Of a stretch of 64,000 bases of DNA, positions 53,745 to 62,486 are shown piece by piece. Every line of letters starts with the position of its first letter. Positions within the stretch are counted from its first letter, which is position 1. The notes under the pieces were generated by a model. It saw only the letters and a program-made list of their open reading frames with translations. It searched no databases and was not told the origin of the DNA. Origin of the DNA: Limibacter armeniacum (GTDB taxonomy: Bacteria; Bacteroidota; Bacteroidia; Cytophagales; Flammeovirgaceae); assembly GCF_036880985.1 (NCBI RefSeq), contig NZ_JBAJNO010000009.1, forward strand, positions 2,888,501 through 2,952,500, in the 5' to 3' direction. The position numbers and the translations under genes are program-made.

Positions 53745-54638
53745 ATGAAAAGATTTTTCATTTCAATATTGCTGCTTTGCTATTTTACTGCTTTTGCTCA
53801 AGCTCAGGAACTTAGTGTGTCCGAAGATCAGGCTAAGCCAGATAGTACTGTTGTGGTGAAACTTAGTGAGTTGGATGAAGATGACCCAACTATCGAACTG
53901 AACCCAGGGAAAAACGAGGAAAAGGAATTAGTAAAGCGAAGGGTAAAAAAGAAAAAGAAGAACGTCTTTTGGAATATTAAGACCAAAAAACGTTTTACGA
54001 AGAAAGTTCGAGGAAACAATGTGGAGTTTGAGTTGTTTTTTGTTCTGAGAGAGTGGGAAGACCCAGATAGGTATGTAGCCTCTAAGTTTTACTACAATCA
54101 TGATAAAAGAAAAATAGAAAAGACTAATGAGATCCACAGAAAATACGGGATGCCTTTGCATGGCACTTATGTGAAAATTGTGAACGGAGATACATTAGTA
54201 ACAGGGCAATTTTATAAAGGTGTACGTACAGGGCGTTGGATATCTTATCAAAGAGACAGTTACAATGACGATCTCATGATACAGGATAAGGTTTACTATT
54301 ATCGTGGGTATCCTAAAAATGCAGAAATCACTTATTACGATTCAAAACGGAAAAAGGTAAAGGAAGTCATTCCATATCAGTATGGAGTAAAGGATGGAAC
54401 TTACCTGAAATACTATCCAAGTGGCAGGTTAATGGAAACGGGCACTTATCGGGATGGTCATAAGGTAAACAGATGGTTTGAGTATTATGATAAGTATGGT
54501 AGAGGGAGTAAGAAGAGGGAGACTCAGTACCGTAAAAAAACTTATGATGATAATTTTGAGCCTTACATCATTAGGGAGTGGGATGATACCGGAAACTCTA
54601 CATATGACCGTACAAGGGAAAGTAGACGGAACAATTAA
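53745..54638 (+). CDS. Secreted MORN-repeat-like protein
   Basis: 297 residues with a signal peptide (1-20, FFISILLLCYFTAFAQ), an acidic then strongly basic segment (VKRRVKKKKKNVFW, about 65-80), and a C-terminal half (about 135-260) of MORN/YwqK-type beta-hairpin units. These are HGTYVKIVNGDTLVTGQFYK, GVRTGRWISYQRD, GVKDGTYLKYYPSGRLMETG and GHKVNRWFEYYDKYG. Such repeats often mediate protein or membrane contacts. No catalytic motif is seen. It follows the giant secreted protein, and a functional link is possible but untested. Confidence 0.75.
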   Translation: MKRFFISILLLCYFTAFAQAQELSVSEDQAKPDSTVVVKLSELDEDDPTIELNPGKNEEKELVKRRVKKKKKNVFWNIKTKKRFTKKVRGNNVEFELFFVLREWEDPDRYVASKFYYNHDKRKIEKTNEIHRKYGMPLHGTYVKIVNGDTLVTGQFYKGVRTGRWISYQRDSYNDDLMIQDKVYYYRGYPKNAEITYYDSKRKKVKEVIPYQYGVKDGTYLKYYPSGRLMETGTYRDGHKVNRWFEYYDKYGRGSKKRETQYRKKTYDDNFEPYIIREWDDTGNSTYDRTRESRRNN

Positions 54639-54726
54639 GATGTCAATTTGCATTTTTTAAGCAAGAAGACATTCCCGATGACCGCTTTGTTTGTGAAAGA
54701 GATTAGTGGCATCAGAAAAAAAAGAT

Positions 54727-54734
54727 TAATTTTG
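54727..54734 (+). promoter_or_regulatory. -7 element for prfA
   Basis: TAATTTTG matches TAnnTTTG, 22 bp before the ATG, giving a very short leader. No TTG at the expected -33 position. Confidence 0.45.
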
Positions 54735-54756
54735 CGGTCTGATAATCAGAACAAGT

Positions 54757-55833
54757 ATGATCGACAAGTTAGAAGAAATAAAGAAACGCTTTGAAGAGGT
54801 AAGCGAGATGATTGTTCAGCCTGAAGCAATGGCAGACATGAAAGCTTATGCAAAGCTCAATAAAGAATACAAGGAACTCAACAAAATCGTAGTAGCCTAC
54901 GAAGAGTACAAGAAGCTTTTGGCTGACATTAAAGGAGCCAAGGATATTCTATCCAATGAAAAAGACCCTGACTTTAGGGAAATGGCTAAGATGGAATTGG
55001 ATGAGCTTCAGGAAAGACAGAAGCCTTTGGAAGAAGAGCTGAAGCAATTGTTGATACCAAAAGACCCTAATGACAGCAAAGACGTAATCGTAGAGATACG
55101 TGCAGGTGCAGGTGGTGATGAGGCCGCCTTGTTTGCAGGCGACCTTTACCGTATGTACCAAAGGTTTGCTGAAACGGAAGGTTGGCAGGTTTCTTTGATG
55201 GATTACACTGAAGGAACTTCAGGTGGTTACAAAGAAATTATTCTTTCTGTATCAGGAGAGGATGTATATGGTAAACTGAAGTTCGAGTCAGGAGTACACC
55301 GTGTACAGCGAGTACCTGCTACAGAGACACAAGGACGTATCCATACATCAGCAGCTTCAGTGGCGGTACTGCCAGAAGCCGAAGATGTAGAGGTAGACCT
55401 TAAGATGAGTGACATCAAGAAAGAAACGTACTGTTCTTCAGGGCCGGGTGGTCAGTCAGTGAACACGACATATTCAGCTGTTCGTCTGACACACATTCCA
55501 ACAGGTATCGTAGCACAGTGTCAGGATCAGAAGTCACAAATCAAGAACCTTGACAAAGCGATGAGCGTATTGCGTGCTCGTATCTATGAGAAAGAGCTTG
55601 AAAAGCACAACGAAGAGATTGGTGCACAAAGAAAATCAATGGTAGGTAGTGGTGACCGTTCGGATAAAATCCGTACCTATAATTATCCACAAAGCCGTGT
55701 GACAGATCACCGTATCAACCACACTGTTTATAACTTACCAAGCGTGATGGATGGCAGTATTGAAGACTTTATTGAAAAGTTGAGAATTGCTGACAACGCA
55801 GAGCGTATGAAAGAAGGAAGCAGTGCCTCTTAA
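54757..55833 (+). CDS. prfA: Peptide chain release factor 1
   Basis: A 358-residue class I release factor reading UAA and UAG. The codon-recognition tripeptide is PAT in VQRVPATETQGRIHTSA (release factor 2 would have SPF). The catalytic GGQ lies in SGPGGQSVNTTYSAVRLTH. The N-terminal coiled region and the C-terminal NYPQSRVTDHRINHTVYNL are standard. No frameshift site is needed, unlike RF2. The start is the ATG at 54757. It is followed by a terminator. Confidence 0.97.
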   Translation: MIDKLEEIKKRFEEVSEMIVQPEAMADMKAYAKLNKEYKELNKIVVAYEEYKKLLADIKGAKDILSNEKDPDFREMAKMELDELQERQKPLEEELKQLLIPKDPNDSKDVIVEIRAGAGGDEAALFAGDLYRMYQRFAETEGWQVSLMDYTEGTSGGYKEIILSVSGEDVYGKLKFESGVHRVQRVPATETQGRIHTSAASVAVLPEAEDVEVDLKMSDIKKETYCSSGPGGQSVNTTYSAVRLTHIPTGIVAQCQDQKSQIKNLDKAMSVLRARIYEKELEKHNEEIGAQRKSMVGSGDRSDKIRTYNYPQSRVTDHRINHTVYNLPSVMDGSIEDFIEKLRIADNAERMKEGSSAS

Positions 55834-55866
55834 TAAGGCATATTTCTCGAAATAAAATAAAACAAC

Positions 55867-55902
55867 TAAAGGGAAAGTGCTATTATATGTGCTTTCCCTT
55901 TA
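55867..55902 (+). terminator. Terminator of prfA
   Basis: TAAAGGGAAAG pairs with CTTTCCCTTTA around a 14-base loop, followed by a T-rich tract. Confidence 0.8.
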
Positions 55903-56077
55903 TATTTATGGATTGCTACACAATCTGCTCTTTTCAAGATGCTTCCGCCAACTTTTCTACCCATTGATGGGTTTCTTAAATATTGGTAATACAGGAAGAA
56001 ATTAATTAATCATTTTGTTTTCAAGAAGGTGCTTTAGCAGATAGCGCTATTTACTTGGAGTTATAATACTCAATTTT

Positions 56078-57283
56078 ATGACAGTAGGAGACCTCAAAAA
56101 CCAAATCAAGGAAATCAGTAATAGCATATTGGAAGAAGTTGTCTACAATAGAAGACATCTGCATGCAAACCCCGAGTTGTCCTTTCAGGAGCATGAAACT
56201 GTAAAGTTTGTATCAGAAAAGCTTCGTTCTTATGGTATCGTTACGCAGGAAATAAAAGCAGAAACAGGGTTGGTTGCGTTGATTGAAGGAGTAAATCCTG
56301 ATAAGAAAGTAATCGCTTTGCGTGCTGATATGGATGCACTTCCGATTGAAGAGGCAAATGAGGTACCTTATAAATCAAGAGTGCCGGGTGTGATGCATGC
56401 TTGTGGACACGATGTCCACACTTCGTCTTTGCTTGGTGTAGCGCAAGTCTTACATAAGTTGCGTGACCAGTTTGAAGGAACTGTAAAATTAATTTTCCAA
56501 CCAGGAGAAGAAAAGGTACCTGGAGGGGCATCCTTGATGATTAAGGATGGTGCATTAAATAACCCAAGTCCGAGCAAGATTCTTGGTCAGCACGTAATGC
56601 CGTTGATTCCAGTCGGTAAAGTAGGTTTCCGAAAGGGCATGTACATGGCTAGTGCAGATGAAATTTACCTGACTGTTAAAGGAAAAGGAGGACATGGTGC
56701 AATACCTGAAATGTCTGTAGATCCTGTCGTAATCACCTCTCATATCATCGTAGCTTTACAACAGCTAGTGAGTCGTATTGGCAGTCCCAAAGTGCCGTCA
56801 GTACTGACTTTCGGAAAGGTGATTGCAGAAGGAGCCACCAATATCATTCCTGGAGAAGTAAAGGTAGAAGGAACATTCCGTACCATGAATGAGGAGTGGA
56901 GAGCAGAAGCGCACCAAAAAATCCGTAGAATGATAGAGGGTATTGCGGAAAGCATGGGAGCAACAGCTGATCTTGAAATTAGAAAAGGCTATCCTTACTT
57001 AGTTAATGAACCGGAGCTGACAGGCAGGGCAATTGATGCTGCTAAAGAATTCTTGGGAGAAGAGAATGTGGTAGAATTGGACCTTTGGATGGGAGCAGAA
57101 GATTTTGCTTTCTATACTCAACAATTGGATGCCTGTTTCTACAGACTCGGAACCCGAAATGAAGAGAAAGGAATTGTTTCAGGTGTACATACACCGACAT
57201 TTGATATAGATGAACATGCACTTGAAGTAGGAGTAGGCTTAATGAGTTGGTTGGCAATTAAGGAGCTGCAAGAAGCTAAATAG
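56078..57283 (+). CDS. M20-family amidohydrolase (N-acyl amino acid/hippurate type)
   Basis: A 401-residue zinc peptidase-like hydrolase. Metal-ligand blocks are VMHACGHDVHTSSLLG and FQPGEEKVPGGASLM, with LGQHVMPLIPVGKVGFR. The dimerisation domain has GGHGAIPEMSVDPVV. The C-terminal WMGAEDFAFYTQQ and GVHTPTFDIDEHAL complete the site. It hydrolyses the amide bond of N-acyl or N-acetyl amino acids. It is cytosolic with no signal peptide. The exact substrate cannot be assigned; neighbours do not help. Confidence 0.92.
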   Translation: MTVGDLKNQIKEISNSILEEVVYNRRHLHANPELSFQEHETVKFVSEKLRSYGIVTQEIKAETGLVALIEGVNPDKKVIALRADMDALPIEEANEVPYKSRVPGVMHACGHDVHTSSLLGVAQVLHKLRDQFEGTVKLIFQPGEEKVPGGASLMIKDGALNNPSPSKILGQHVMPLIPVGKVGFRKGMYMASADEIYLTVKGKGGHGAIPEMSVDPVVITSHIIVALQQLVSRIGSPKVPSVLTFGKVIAEGATNIIPGEVKVEGTFRTMNEEWRAEAHQKIRRMIEGIAESMGATADLEIRKGYPYLVNEPELTGRAIDAAKEFLGEENVVELDLWMGAEDFAFYTQQLDACFYRLGTRNEEKGIVSGVHTPTFDIDEHALEVGVGLMSWLAIKELQEAK

Positions 57284-57459
57284 CCAACTGAAGTTATGTC
57301 AATACTGTCAATCTGACAAAAGACCGAAAGCAAGTTGTAGGCGATATAGGTAGAGCTGTCAGCGTTTTGCTGTCATAATGGCGCATTTATTAAGGCTGTA
57401 AGTCATTGGCAATAAAATTGTTGACAGCAGAATGATAGTTTTCAAAAGAAAAATACAAA

Positions 57460-58071
57460 ATGGAAAGAGAAGACATCAAAAATAAAAAGAACGAAGAGGA
57501 GCAACTGCAAAATCAGGAAGGTGCTGAGCAAGAGGCAGATGTAAAGAACGAAAAAGAGGCGGAAGAAGTGAAAGCACAAGAAGAGGTAGCTCCAGAAGAG
57601 CAGAAAGAAGATAAATCAGCTACTTTAGCAAAAGATTTGGCTGAGATGAAAGATAAATACCTGAGACTGTATTCTGATTTTGAGAACTTCAGAAGAAGAA
57701 CAGCCAAAGAGAAACTGGATTTCATGAAAACGGCAAATGAGGACTTGATCGTCTCTTTATTGGCAGTTGTAGATGATTTTGAGAGAGCTCAAAAACACGC
57801 TTCAGGTGATGAAGAAAATGAAGCATTGAACTCATTCAAACAGGGTGTTGACTTGATTCAGAACAAACTTGTAAGCCTGTTGGAAAACAAGGGACTGAAG
57901 TCAATGGAAAACCCAACAGGAAAAGAGTTTGATATGGATAAGCATGAGGCAATCACGCAAATTCCTGCGCCTTCTGAAGACCTGAAGGGGAAAGTAGTAG
58001 ATACAGTAGAAAAAGGTTACCTGTTGAACGATAAAGTGATCAGGTATGCAAAGGTGGTAGTAGGAAGTTAA
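57460..58071 (+). CDS. grpE: Nucleotide exchange factor GrpE
   Basis: A 203-residue homodimeric co-chaperone that releases ADP from DnaK. An acidic, disordered N-terminus (residues 1-60, rich in E and K) is followed by the long coiled coil (KYLRLYSDFENFRRRTAKEK). The beta-domain follows with FDMDKHEAITQIPAPSEDLK and GYLLNDKVIRYAKVVVG. It precedes dnaJ by 97 bp, an arrangement found widely. No CIRCE element was seen. The start is the ATG at 57460. Confidence 0.96.
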   Translation: MEREDIKNKKNEEEQLQNQEGAEQEADVKNEKEAEEVKAQEEVAPEEQKEDKSATLAKDLAEMKDKYLRLYSDFENFRRRTAKEKLDFMKTANEDLIVSLLAVVDDFERAQKHASGDEENEALNSFKQGVDLIQNKLVSLLENKGLKSMENPTGKEFDMDKHEAITQIPAPSEDLKGKVVDTVEKGYLLNDKVIRYAKVVVGS

Positions 58072-58168
58072 TTTAAGGCAAAAAATATGGGGGCTTAACC
58101 AAAGGAAAGTCACATTAAAGTGATGGATTGTCTTTTGGTTAGGCATTGCCCCAAACATTAATATTGGC

Positions 58169-59320
58169 ATGGCTAAACAGGATTACTACGAAGTATTAGG
58201 AATTAGTAGGGATGCATCTCCTGAACAGATCAAGAAAGCATACCGTAAGGTAGCTATCAAATATCACCCTGATAAGAACCCAGGTGATAAGGATGCTGAA
58301 GAGAAGTTCAAGGAAGCAGCAGAAGCTTACGAAATTCTGAGCGACCCTGATAAGAGGGCTAACTACGATAGATATGGACATGCAGCCTTTGAAGGCGGTG
58401 GCTTCGGTGGAGGCGGCGGCATGAACATGGAAGATATATTCTCTCAGTTCAGTGATATATTTGGCGGTGGTGGCTTTGGAGACTTCTTCGGCGGTGGCGG
58501 CGGCGGACGTCGTGGTCAGCGTGTAAAGAAAGGCTCCAACTTACGTATCAAGCTGAAGCTGACATTGGAAGAGATTGCTAATGGCGTTGAAAAGAAAATC
58601 AAGGTTAAACGCTATGTAGCTTGTGATACTTGTGGTGGTAATGGTGCTAAGAATGGTACAGAGCTGAAAACTTGTCATACTTGTAATGGTACAGGTCAGG
58701 TAAGTAAAGTAGTGAATACTATGCTTGGACAGATGGTATCTTCTTCAACATGTCCTACTTGTGGAGGAGAAGGGAAAACCATTACCCAAAAATGTGATAC
58801 TTGTCACGGTGAAGGTAGACTTTACAATGAGGAAGTCCTGAACATCAAGATTCCTGCTGGAGTTTCTGATGGTATGCAGCTTTCAATGAGTGGCAAAGGT
58901 AATGTGCCTAAGCAAGGAGGTATCCCAGGTGATTTGCTGATTGTAATCGAGGAAATCGAGCACAAGGAGTTCCACAGAGAAGGCAACAATATTCACTTTG
59001 ACCTTTATGTTAACTTTGTAGATGCTGTACTGGGGACTACAGTTGAAGTGCCTACTTTAAGTGGTAAAGTAAAGGTTCCAATTGATGCAGGAACACAAAG
59101 TGGTAAGGTATTACGCCTGAGAAATAAGGGTATCAAAGATATTAACGGATATCATACTGGAGATCAGTTGATCCACGTAAATGTCTTTACTCCAACAAAG
59201 GTTTCTGCCGAAGAGAAAAAGATTTTGCAGAAGCTGAAGGAGTCTCCAAACTTCCAGCCTGAAAGTGATAAAAAAGAGAAAAAAGGATTTATGCATAGAA
59301 TGCGTGACCTTTTTGAATAG
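58169..59320 (+). CDS. dnaJ: Chaperone DnaJ
   Basis: A 383-residue type I Hsp40. The J domain holds [16 protein letters not shown] with the HPD motif. A G/F-rich linker (about 70-120) follows. The zinc module has four CxxCxGxG units: [32 protein letters not shown] and [10 protein letters not shown]. The C-terminal substrate-binding domain begins near [16 protein letters not shown]. It stimulates DnaK ATPase. Cotranscribed with grpE; ends at a bidirectional terminator. Confidence 0.97.
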   Translation: MAKQDYYEVLGISRDASPEQIKKAYRKVAIKYHPDKNPGDKDAEEKFKEAAEAYEILSDPDKRANYDRYGHAAFEGGGFGGGGGMNMEDIFSQFSDIFGGGGFGDFFGGGGGGRRGQRVKKGSNLRIKLKLTLEEIANGVEKKIKVKRYVACDTCGGNGAKNGTELKTCHTCNGTGQVSKVVNTMLGQMVSSSTCPTCGGEGKTITQKCDTCHGEGRLYNEEVLNIKIPAGVSDGMQLSMSGKGNVPKQGGIPGDLLIVIEEIEHKEFHREGNNIHFDLYVNFVDAVLGTTVEVPTLSGKVKVPIDAGTQSGKVLRLRNKGIKDINGYHTGDQLIHVNVFTPTKVSAEEKKILQKLKESPNFQPESDKKEKKGFMHRMRDLFE

Positions 59321-59348
59321 CATATTTGAGGCATTTATGCCAAAACTT

Positions 59349-59388
59349 AAAAACCCCTTCCGAAAACTATTTTTCAGAAGGGGTTTTT
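59349..59388. terminator. Bidirectional terminator
   Basis: A 12-bp stem AAAAACCCCTTC / GAAGGGGTTTTT with further inner pairing lies between dnaJ and the convergent alanine dehydrogenase. Confidence 0.87.
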
Positions 59389-59408
59389 AGTTGACCTTTA
59401 TTAAAAAC

Positions 59409-60641
59409 TTAGATGCTAGCGGCTAGAATTAGCTCTAAGTTGCGGCATGGTAAGTCATATTTTTCTGCAATAAACTTATTGGTAATACCACCCTTATAAG
59501 CATAGACACCTTTGGTGAACCAAGGATGCATTCGCATCATTTGGTCTGTACCACCTTCTTCTATCAGCTTGGTAAGAATAGGGGTGAAAATGTTGCTGAC
59601 AGCAGTAGATGCGGTTCTGGAAACTCTTGATGCAATGTTGGGAACACAGTAATGGATAACACCATGTTTTTTGTAGACCGGGTTGTGAAGTGTCGTAGGA
59701 TAGGAAGTCTCAAAACAACCTCCTTGGTCAATGCTGACATCTATGATAATAGAATTGGCTTTCATTTCGGCAATCATCTCTTCAGTCACAATAGAAAGTG
59801 GACGGCCTGTATTGCTATGGACTGCCCCAATTACGACATCTGCTGTAGAAAGTGCTTCCCTTAGTTGTCCATTGTCAAAGACAGATGTGTAGAGTTGATG
59901 AGTGCCTAACACATCTTTTAATCTTCGTAGGCGATAGATGTGATTGTCAAAGACCTTTACGTCAGCCCCCATTCCAATAGCTGTTCGAGCAGCATATTCG
60001 GCAACAGTTCCTGCACCTAATATAACAATCTTAGAAGGTGGTACCCCTGTAATTCCTCCTAGAATAATTCCTCTTCCATTGTTAAAGCTGCTGAGGTATT
60101 CAGCCGCAATTAGCATAACAGTACTGCCAGCAATTTCACTCATAGCCCTGACTACAGGTAAACCTCCAACTTTGTCTTCTAAAAGCTCAAAAGCTAGGCA
60201 GACCAGTTTTTTACTGACAATCTCTTGTAAGTATTCCTTCGTCAGGTTGTTAATATTGAGGGCGGTAATAACGGTTTTGGATTTCTTAATATGGGATAGT
60301 TCCTCAATAGAAGGAGGTGAAACCCTCAAGATAATGTCGGTACCCCAAGCTTCTTTGGCTGTGTAGACTATCTTGGCACCTGCATCACTGTACTCTTGGT
60401 CAGGTAGGTTGGCATCTACTCCTGCACCAGACTCTAACAGTATCTCATAACCGTTGTTGACAAGTATGTTGACAGCTTCAGGACGTAGCATGATGCGTTT
60501 CTCATCTCGGCAAGTTTCCTTAGGCATGCCAATCGTAATTGGGTTTTTATGCCTTTGGGGTGTCTTTAGCATCATTTCCTGAGGGTGATATTGGTAAAAT
60601 TCCTCAGTAGCTCGTTTGAAGCCTTCCTTTTCTTTGCCCAT
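59409..60641 (-). CDS. ald: Alanine dehydrogenase (NAD-dependent)
   Basis: 410 residues of the AlaDH/PNT family, catalysing reversible oxidative deamination of L-alanine to pyruvate. The N-terminal domain has IGMPKETCRDEKRIMLRPEA and LLESGAGVDANLPD. The NAD-binding part has IVILGAGTVAEYAARTAIGM and DVVIGAVHSNTGRP, then VIHYCVPNIASRVSRTAS. The extra N-terminal 35 residues (EGFKRATEEFYQYHPQEMML) are longer than most AlaDH. A transhydrogenase role is unlikely because no membrane subunit is adjacent. The ATG at 60641 is preferred to a TTG at 60650. It lies downstream of tsaE on the same strand. Confidence 0.85.
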   Translation of the reverse strand: MGKEKEGFKRATEEFYQYHPQEMMLKTPQRHKNPITIGMPKETCRDEKRIMLRPEAVNILVNNGYEILLESGAGVDANLPDQEYSDAGAKIVYTAKEAWGTDIILRVSPPSIEELSHIKKSKTVITALNINNLTKEYLQEIVSKKLVCLAFELLEDKVGGLPVVRAMSEIAGSTVMLIAAEYLSSFNNGRGIILGGITGVPPSKIVILGAGTVAEYAARTAIGMGADVKVFDNHIYRLRRLKDVLGTHQLYTSVFDNGQLREALSTADVVIGAVHSNTGRPLSIVTEEMIAEMKANSIIIDVSIDQGGCFETSYPTTLHNPVYKKHGVIHYCVPNIASRVSRTASTAVSNIFTPILTKLIEEGGTDQMMRMHPWFTKGVYAYKGGITNKFIAEKYDLPCRNLELILAASI

Positions 60642-60695
60642 AGTTTTCAAGAGTTAATGTAACACCTCACCAATAGTAGCCTAACGCGAGATGTA

Positions 60696-61130
60696 TTACA
60701 GCCTGACTTTACTTACTTTAATTTGCCGTTGGTCGTCAGTGCCGTGATTAATTTCAATAAGGATATGATCTTCTGGAATTAGGTTAGGTATACGTGATGG
60801 CCATTCCATTAAACAAAGCTTACCCGAATCAACGTATTCTTCATACCCAATATCTAGTGCCTCTTCCTCATCATCTAACCTGTAAAAATCGAAATGGTAG
60901 ATTGTATTTCCATTAGAGGTACTATACTCATTAACAATGGAAAATGTAGGACTGTTAACCAAATCTTCAACACCGTATTGATCACAGATCGCTTTTATGA
61001 GTGTAGTTTTCCCTGCGCCTAATGTGCCTTCAAACAGCCATATATTATCGTGCCCTGCAAATTCAATAATTTTATTGGCAACTTCCCCTAAGTCAGACAG
61101 CTGTCTGCTTTCTAATTCAATATGTTCCAT
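60696..61130 (-). CDS. tsaE: tRNA threonylcarbamoyladenosine biosynthesis ATPase TsaE
   Basis: A 144-residue P-loop protein needed with TsaB and TsaD for the t6A37 modification of ANN-decoding tRNAs. Walker A is LFEGTLGAGKTTLIKAICDQ. Other family blocks are VNSPTFSIVNEYS, IYHFDFYRLDDEEEALDIGY and LCLMEWPSRIPNLIPED. The ATG at 61130 is preferred to a TTG at 61139, which overlaps a -7-like element. The transcript may be leaderless or nearly so. It lies 54 bp upstream of ald on the same strand. Confidence 0.94.
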   Translation of the reverse strand: MEHIELESRQLSDLGEVANKIIEFAGHDNIWLFEGTLGAGKTTLIKAICDQYGVEDLVNSPTFSIVNEYSTSNGNTIYHFDFYRLDDEEEALDIGYEEYVDSGKLCLMEWPSRIPNLIPEDHILIEINHGTDDQRQIKVSKVRL

Positions 61131-61136
61131 TAATAA

Positions 61137-61144
61137 CAAATTTA
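61137..61144 (-). promoter_or_regulatory. -7 element for tsaE
   Basis: TAAATTTG on the minus strand matches TAnnTTTG and ends seven bases before the tsaE ATG, which would give almost no leader. No -33 TTG at normal spacing, so weak. Confidence 0.3.
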
Positions 61145-61395
61145 TAATAAAATAGTGAAGTATAGGGTATTTGAAGTTGTATTTCTTTCGGAAGAAAATG
61201 AGACTGGAATCTCATTTTGTTTAAAAAAAATTGACATACAAAATTACCAAATAAATGACTTGTAGGTTATCTTGTTGTAGTTAAGTCACACATTATCAAA
61301 TTAAATGCTAGATAGTTTGAATAATGGTATTTAAATATTTTTTTTGATATAGAGTTGAATAAGCATTCATTTTACATATAAATTACCTAGGACCT

Positions 61396-62409
61396 ATGGC
61401 AAAGCAGCAAAACCCAACTACAAATCAGGAGAACCAACAAGCGTCTCCAAAACAAGGTGCAGACAATTCTTCTAGTGCGAGCGAAAAAAAAACTACACCT
61501 GCTGTAGGAGCATCCGGTACAGCAAAGACCTCTACTCGTAAAACAACAGCAAAAACATCCACGTCTTCTACGCAGAGAAAGTCTACGACTTCTACAAGCC
61601 GTACGACTGCAGCCAAGAAAACAACGGGTGCTGGCGCTAAAACAAACGTGAATCAAAGTCAACAAGAAAAAAGTAAAGTCATGAGCACGCAAACAAAATC
61701 CCAAACAAAAACTAAAAAAGAGGCTGAAAAGGCTCAGTCTGGAAAGGTGCTTATCCAAGCTGAAGAATTGATGCATTCGGCTCTTCAGAAAACAGAGGAG
61801 GCTTCTAACAAAGCGTTAGAAAATGCTAAACAAACAACGGGAGGTCTGATTACCAAGACTGAGACGTTGACAGAGGATGTGATTTCAAAAGCTGAGAAAA
61901 CAGCTAATGATGTACTGGGCAAGTCAAAGGAACTGACAGAAACCACCTTGACTAAGGCAGGAACAATGATTGACAAAAACCTTGTTCAGACGAAAGAGTT
62001 TGCAGGTGGTACTTTCAAACGTACAGAGTCACTGGTAAGTGATGTAGCCAAGTTTGGAAGGGAGACTTCTACCAAGATGATTCAAGGTAGCCGAGACCTT
62101 AGTGAAATGGTTTTTCAGCGTTCTGGAGAAATGGTAGGCGCAACGCTAAGCATGACAAAAGAAGTGTCTTCAAAAGCCGTTCAGCTAGTTAAAATGCCAG
62201 TTGAAATCTCAGGTAAGTTATTGAATGACACTTATTCTACCAGTAAAGAGACTGCCGATAGGGTTGTGGCTACAATTTCGAGTAACCTCCCACTGAAATC
62301 ATTTGGCAAAGTAGAAGGAAAAGGCAAGGTGAAGGATTTTACTTTGGCTGAGTTTGCAATGAATGGTGTGTATGCTGCTGCAAACCGTGTAGTCAGTATA
62401 GTAAAATAA
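61396..62409 (+). CDS. Phasin/histone-H1-like Lys-Thr-rich helical protein
   Basis: 337 residues with two parts. Residues 1-115 are disordered, rich in K, T, S, Q and A, with histone-H1-like runs (TSTRKTTAKTSTSSTQRKS). Residues about 118-300 form a long amphipathic helix region of roughly 11-residue periodicity (AEELMHSALQKTEEASNKAL, KSKELTETTLTKAGTM). This resembles phasins or LEA/apolipoprotein-like helices. There is no signal peptide. Candidate roles are polyhydroxyalkanoate-granule or nucleoid association; neither is supported by neighbours. I do not recognise a specific family. Confidence 0.65.
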   Translation: MAKQQNPTTNQENQQASPKQGADNSSSASEKKTTPAVGASGTAKTSTRKTTAKTSTSSTQRKSTTSTSRTTAAKKTTGAGAKTNVNQSQQEKSKVMSTQTKSQTKTKKEAEKAQSGKVLIQAEELMHSALQKTEEASNKALENAKQTTGGLITKTETLTEDVISKAEKTANDVLGKSKELTETTLTKAGTMIDKNLVQTKEFAGGTFKRTESLVSDVAKFGRETSTKMIQGSRDLSEMVFQRSGEMVGATLSMTKEVSSKAVQLVKMPVEISGKLLNDTYSTSKETADRVVATISSNLPLKSFGKVEGKGKVKDFTLAEFAMNGVYAAANRVVSIVK

Positions 62410-62431
62410 CCATCTAATTGAGTATACATAT

Positions 62432-62473
62432 AAAAGGCTGTGACAGTATCTAAAATCCTTGTCACAGCCTTTT
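62432..62473. terminator. Bidirectional terminator
   Basis: A 14-bp stem AAAAGGCTGTGACA / TGTCACAGCCTTTT with a 14-base loop lies between convergent genes. Confidence 0.88.
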
Positions 62474-62486
62474 TGCTTATTTAGAA

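Noticed and set aside
61387-61776. Minus-strand Cys/Arg/Phe-rich frame
   Set aside because: It is antisense to the Lys/Thr-rich tail of the phasin-like protein; composition is a by-product.
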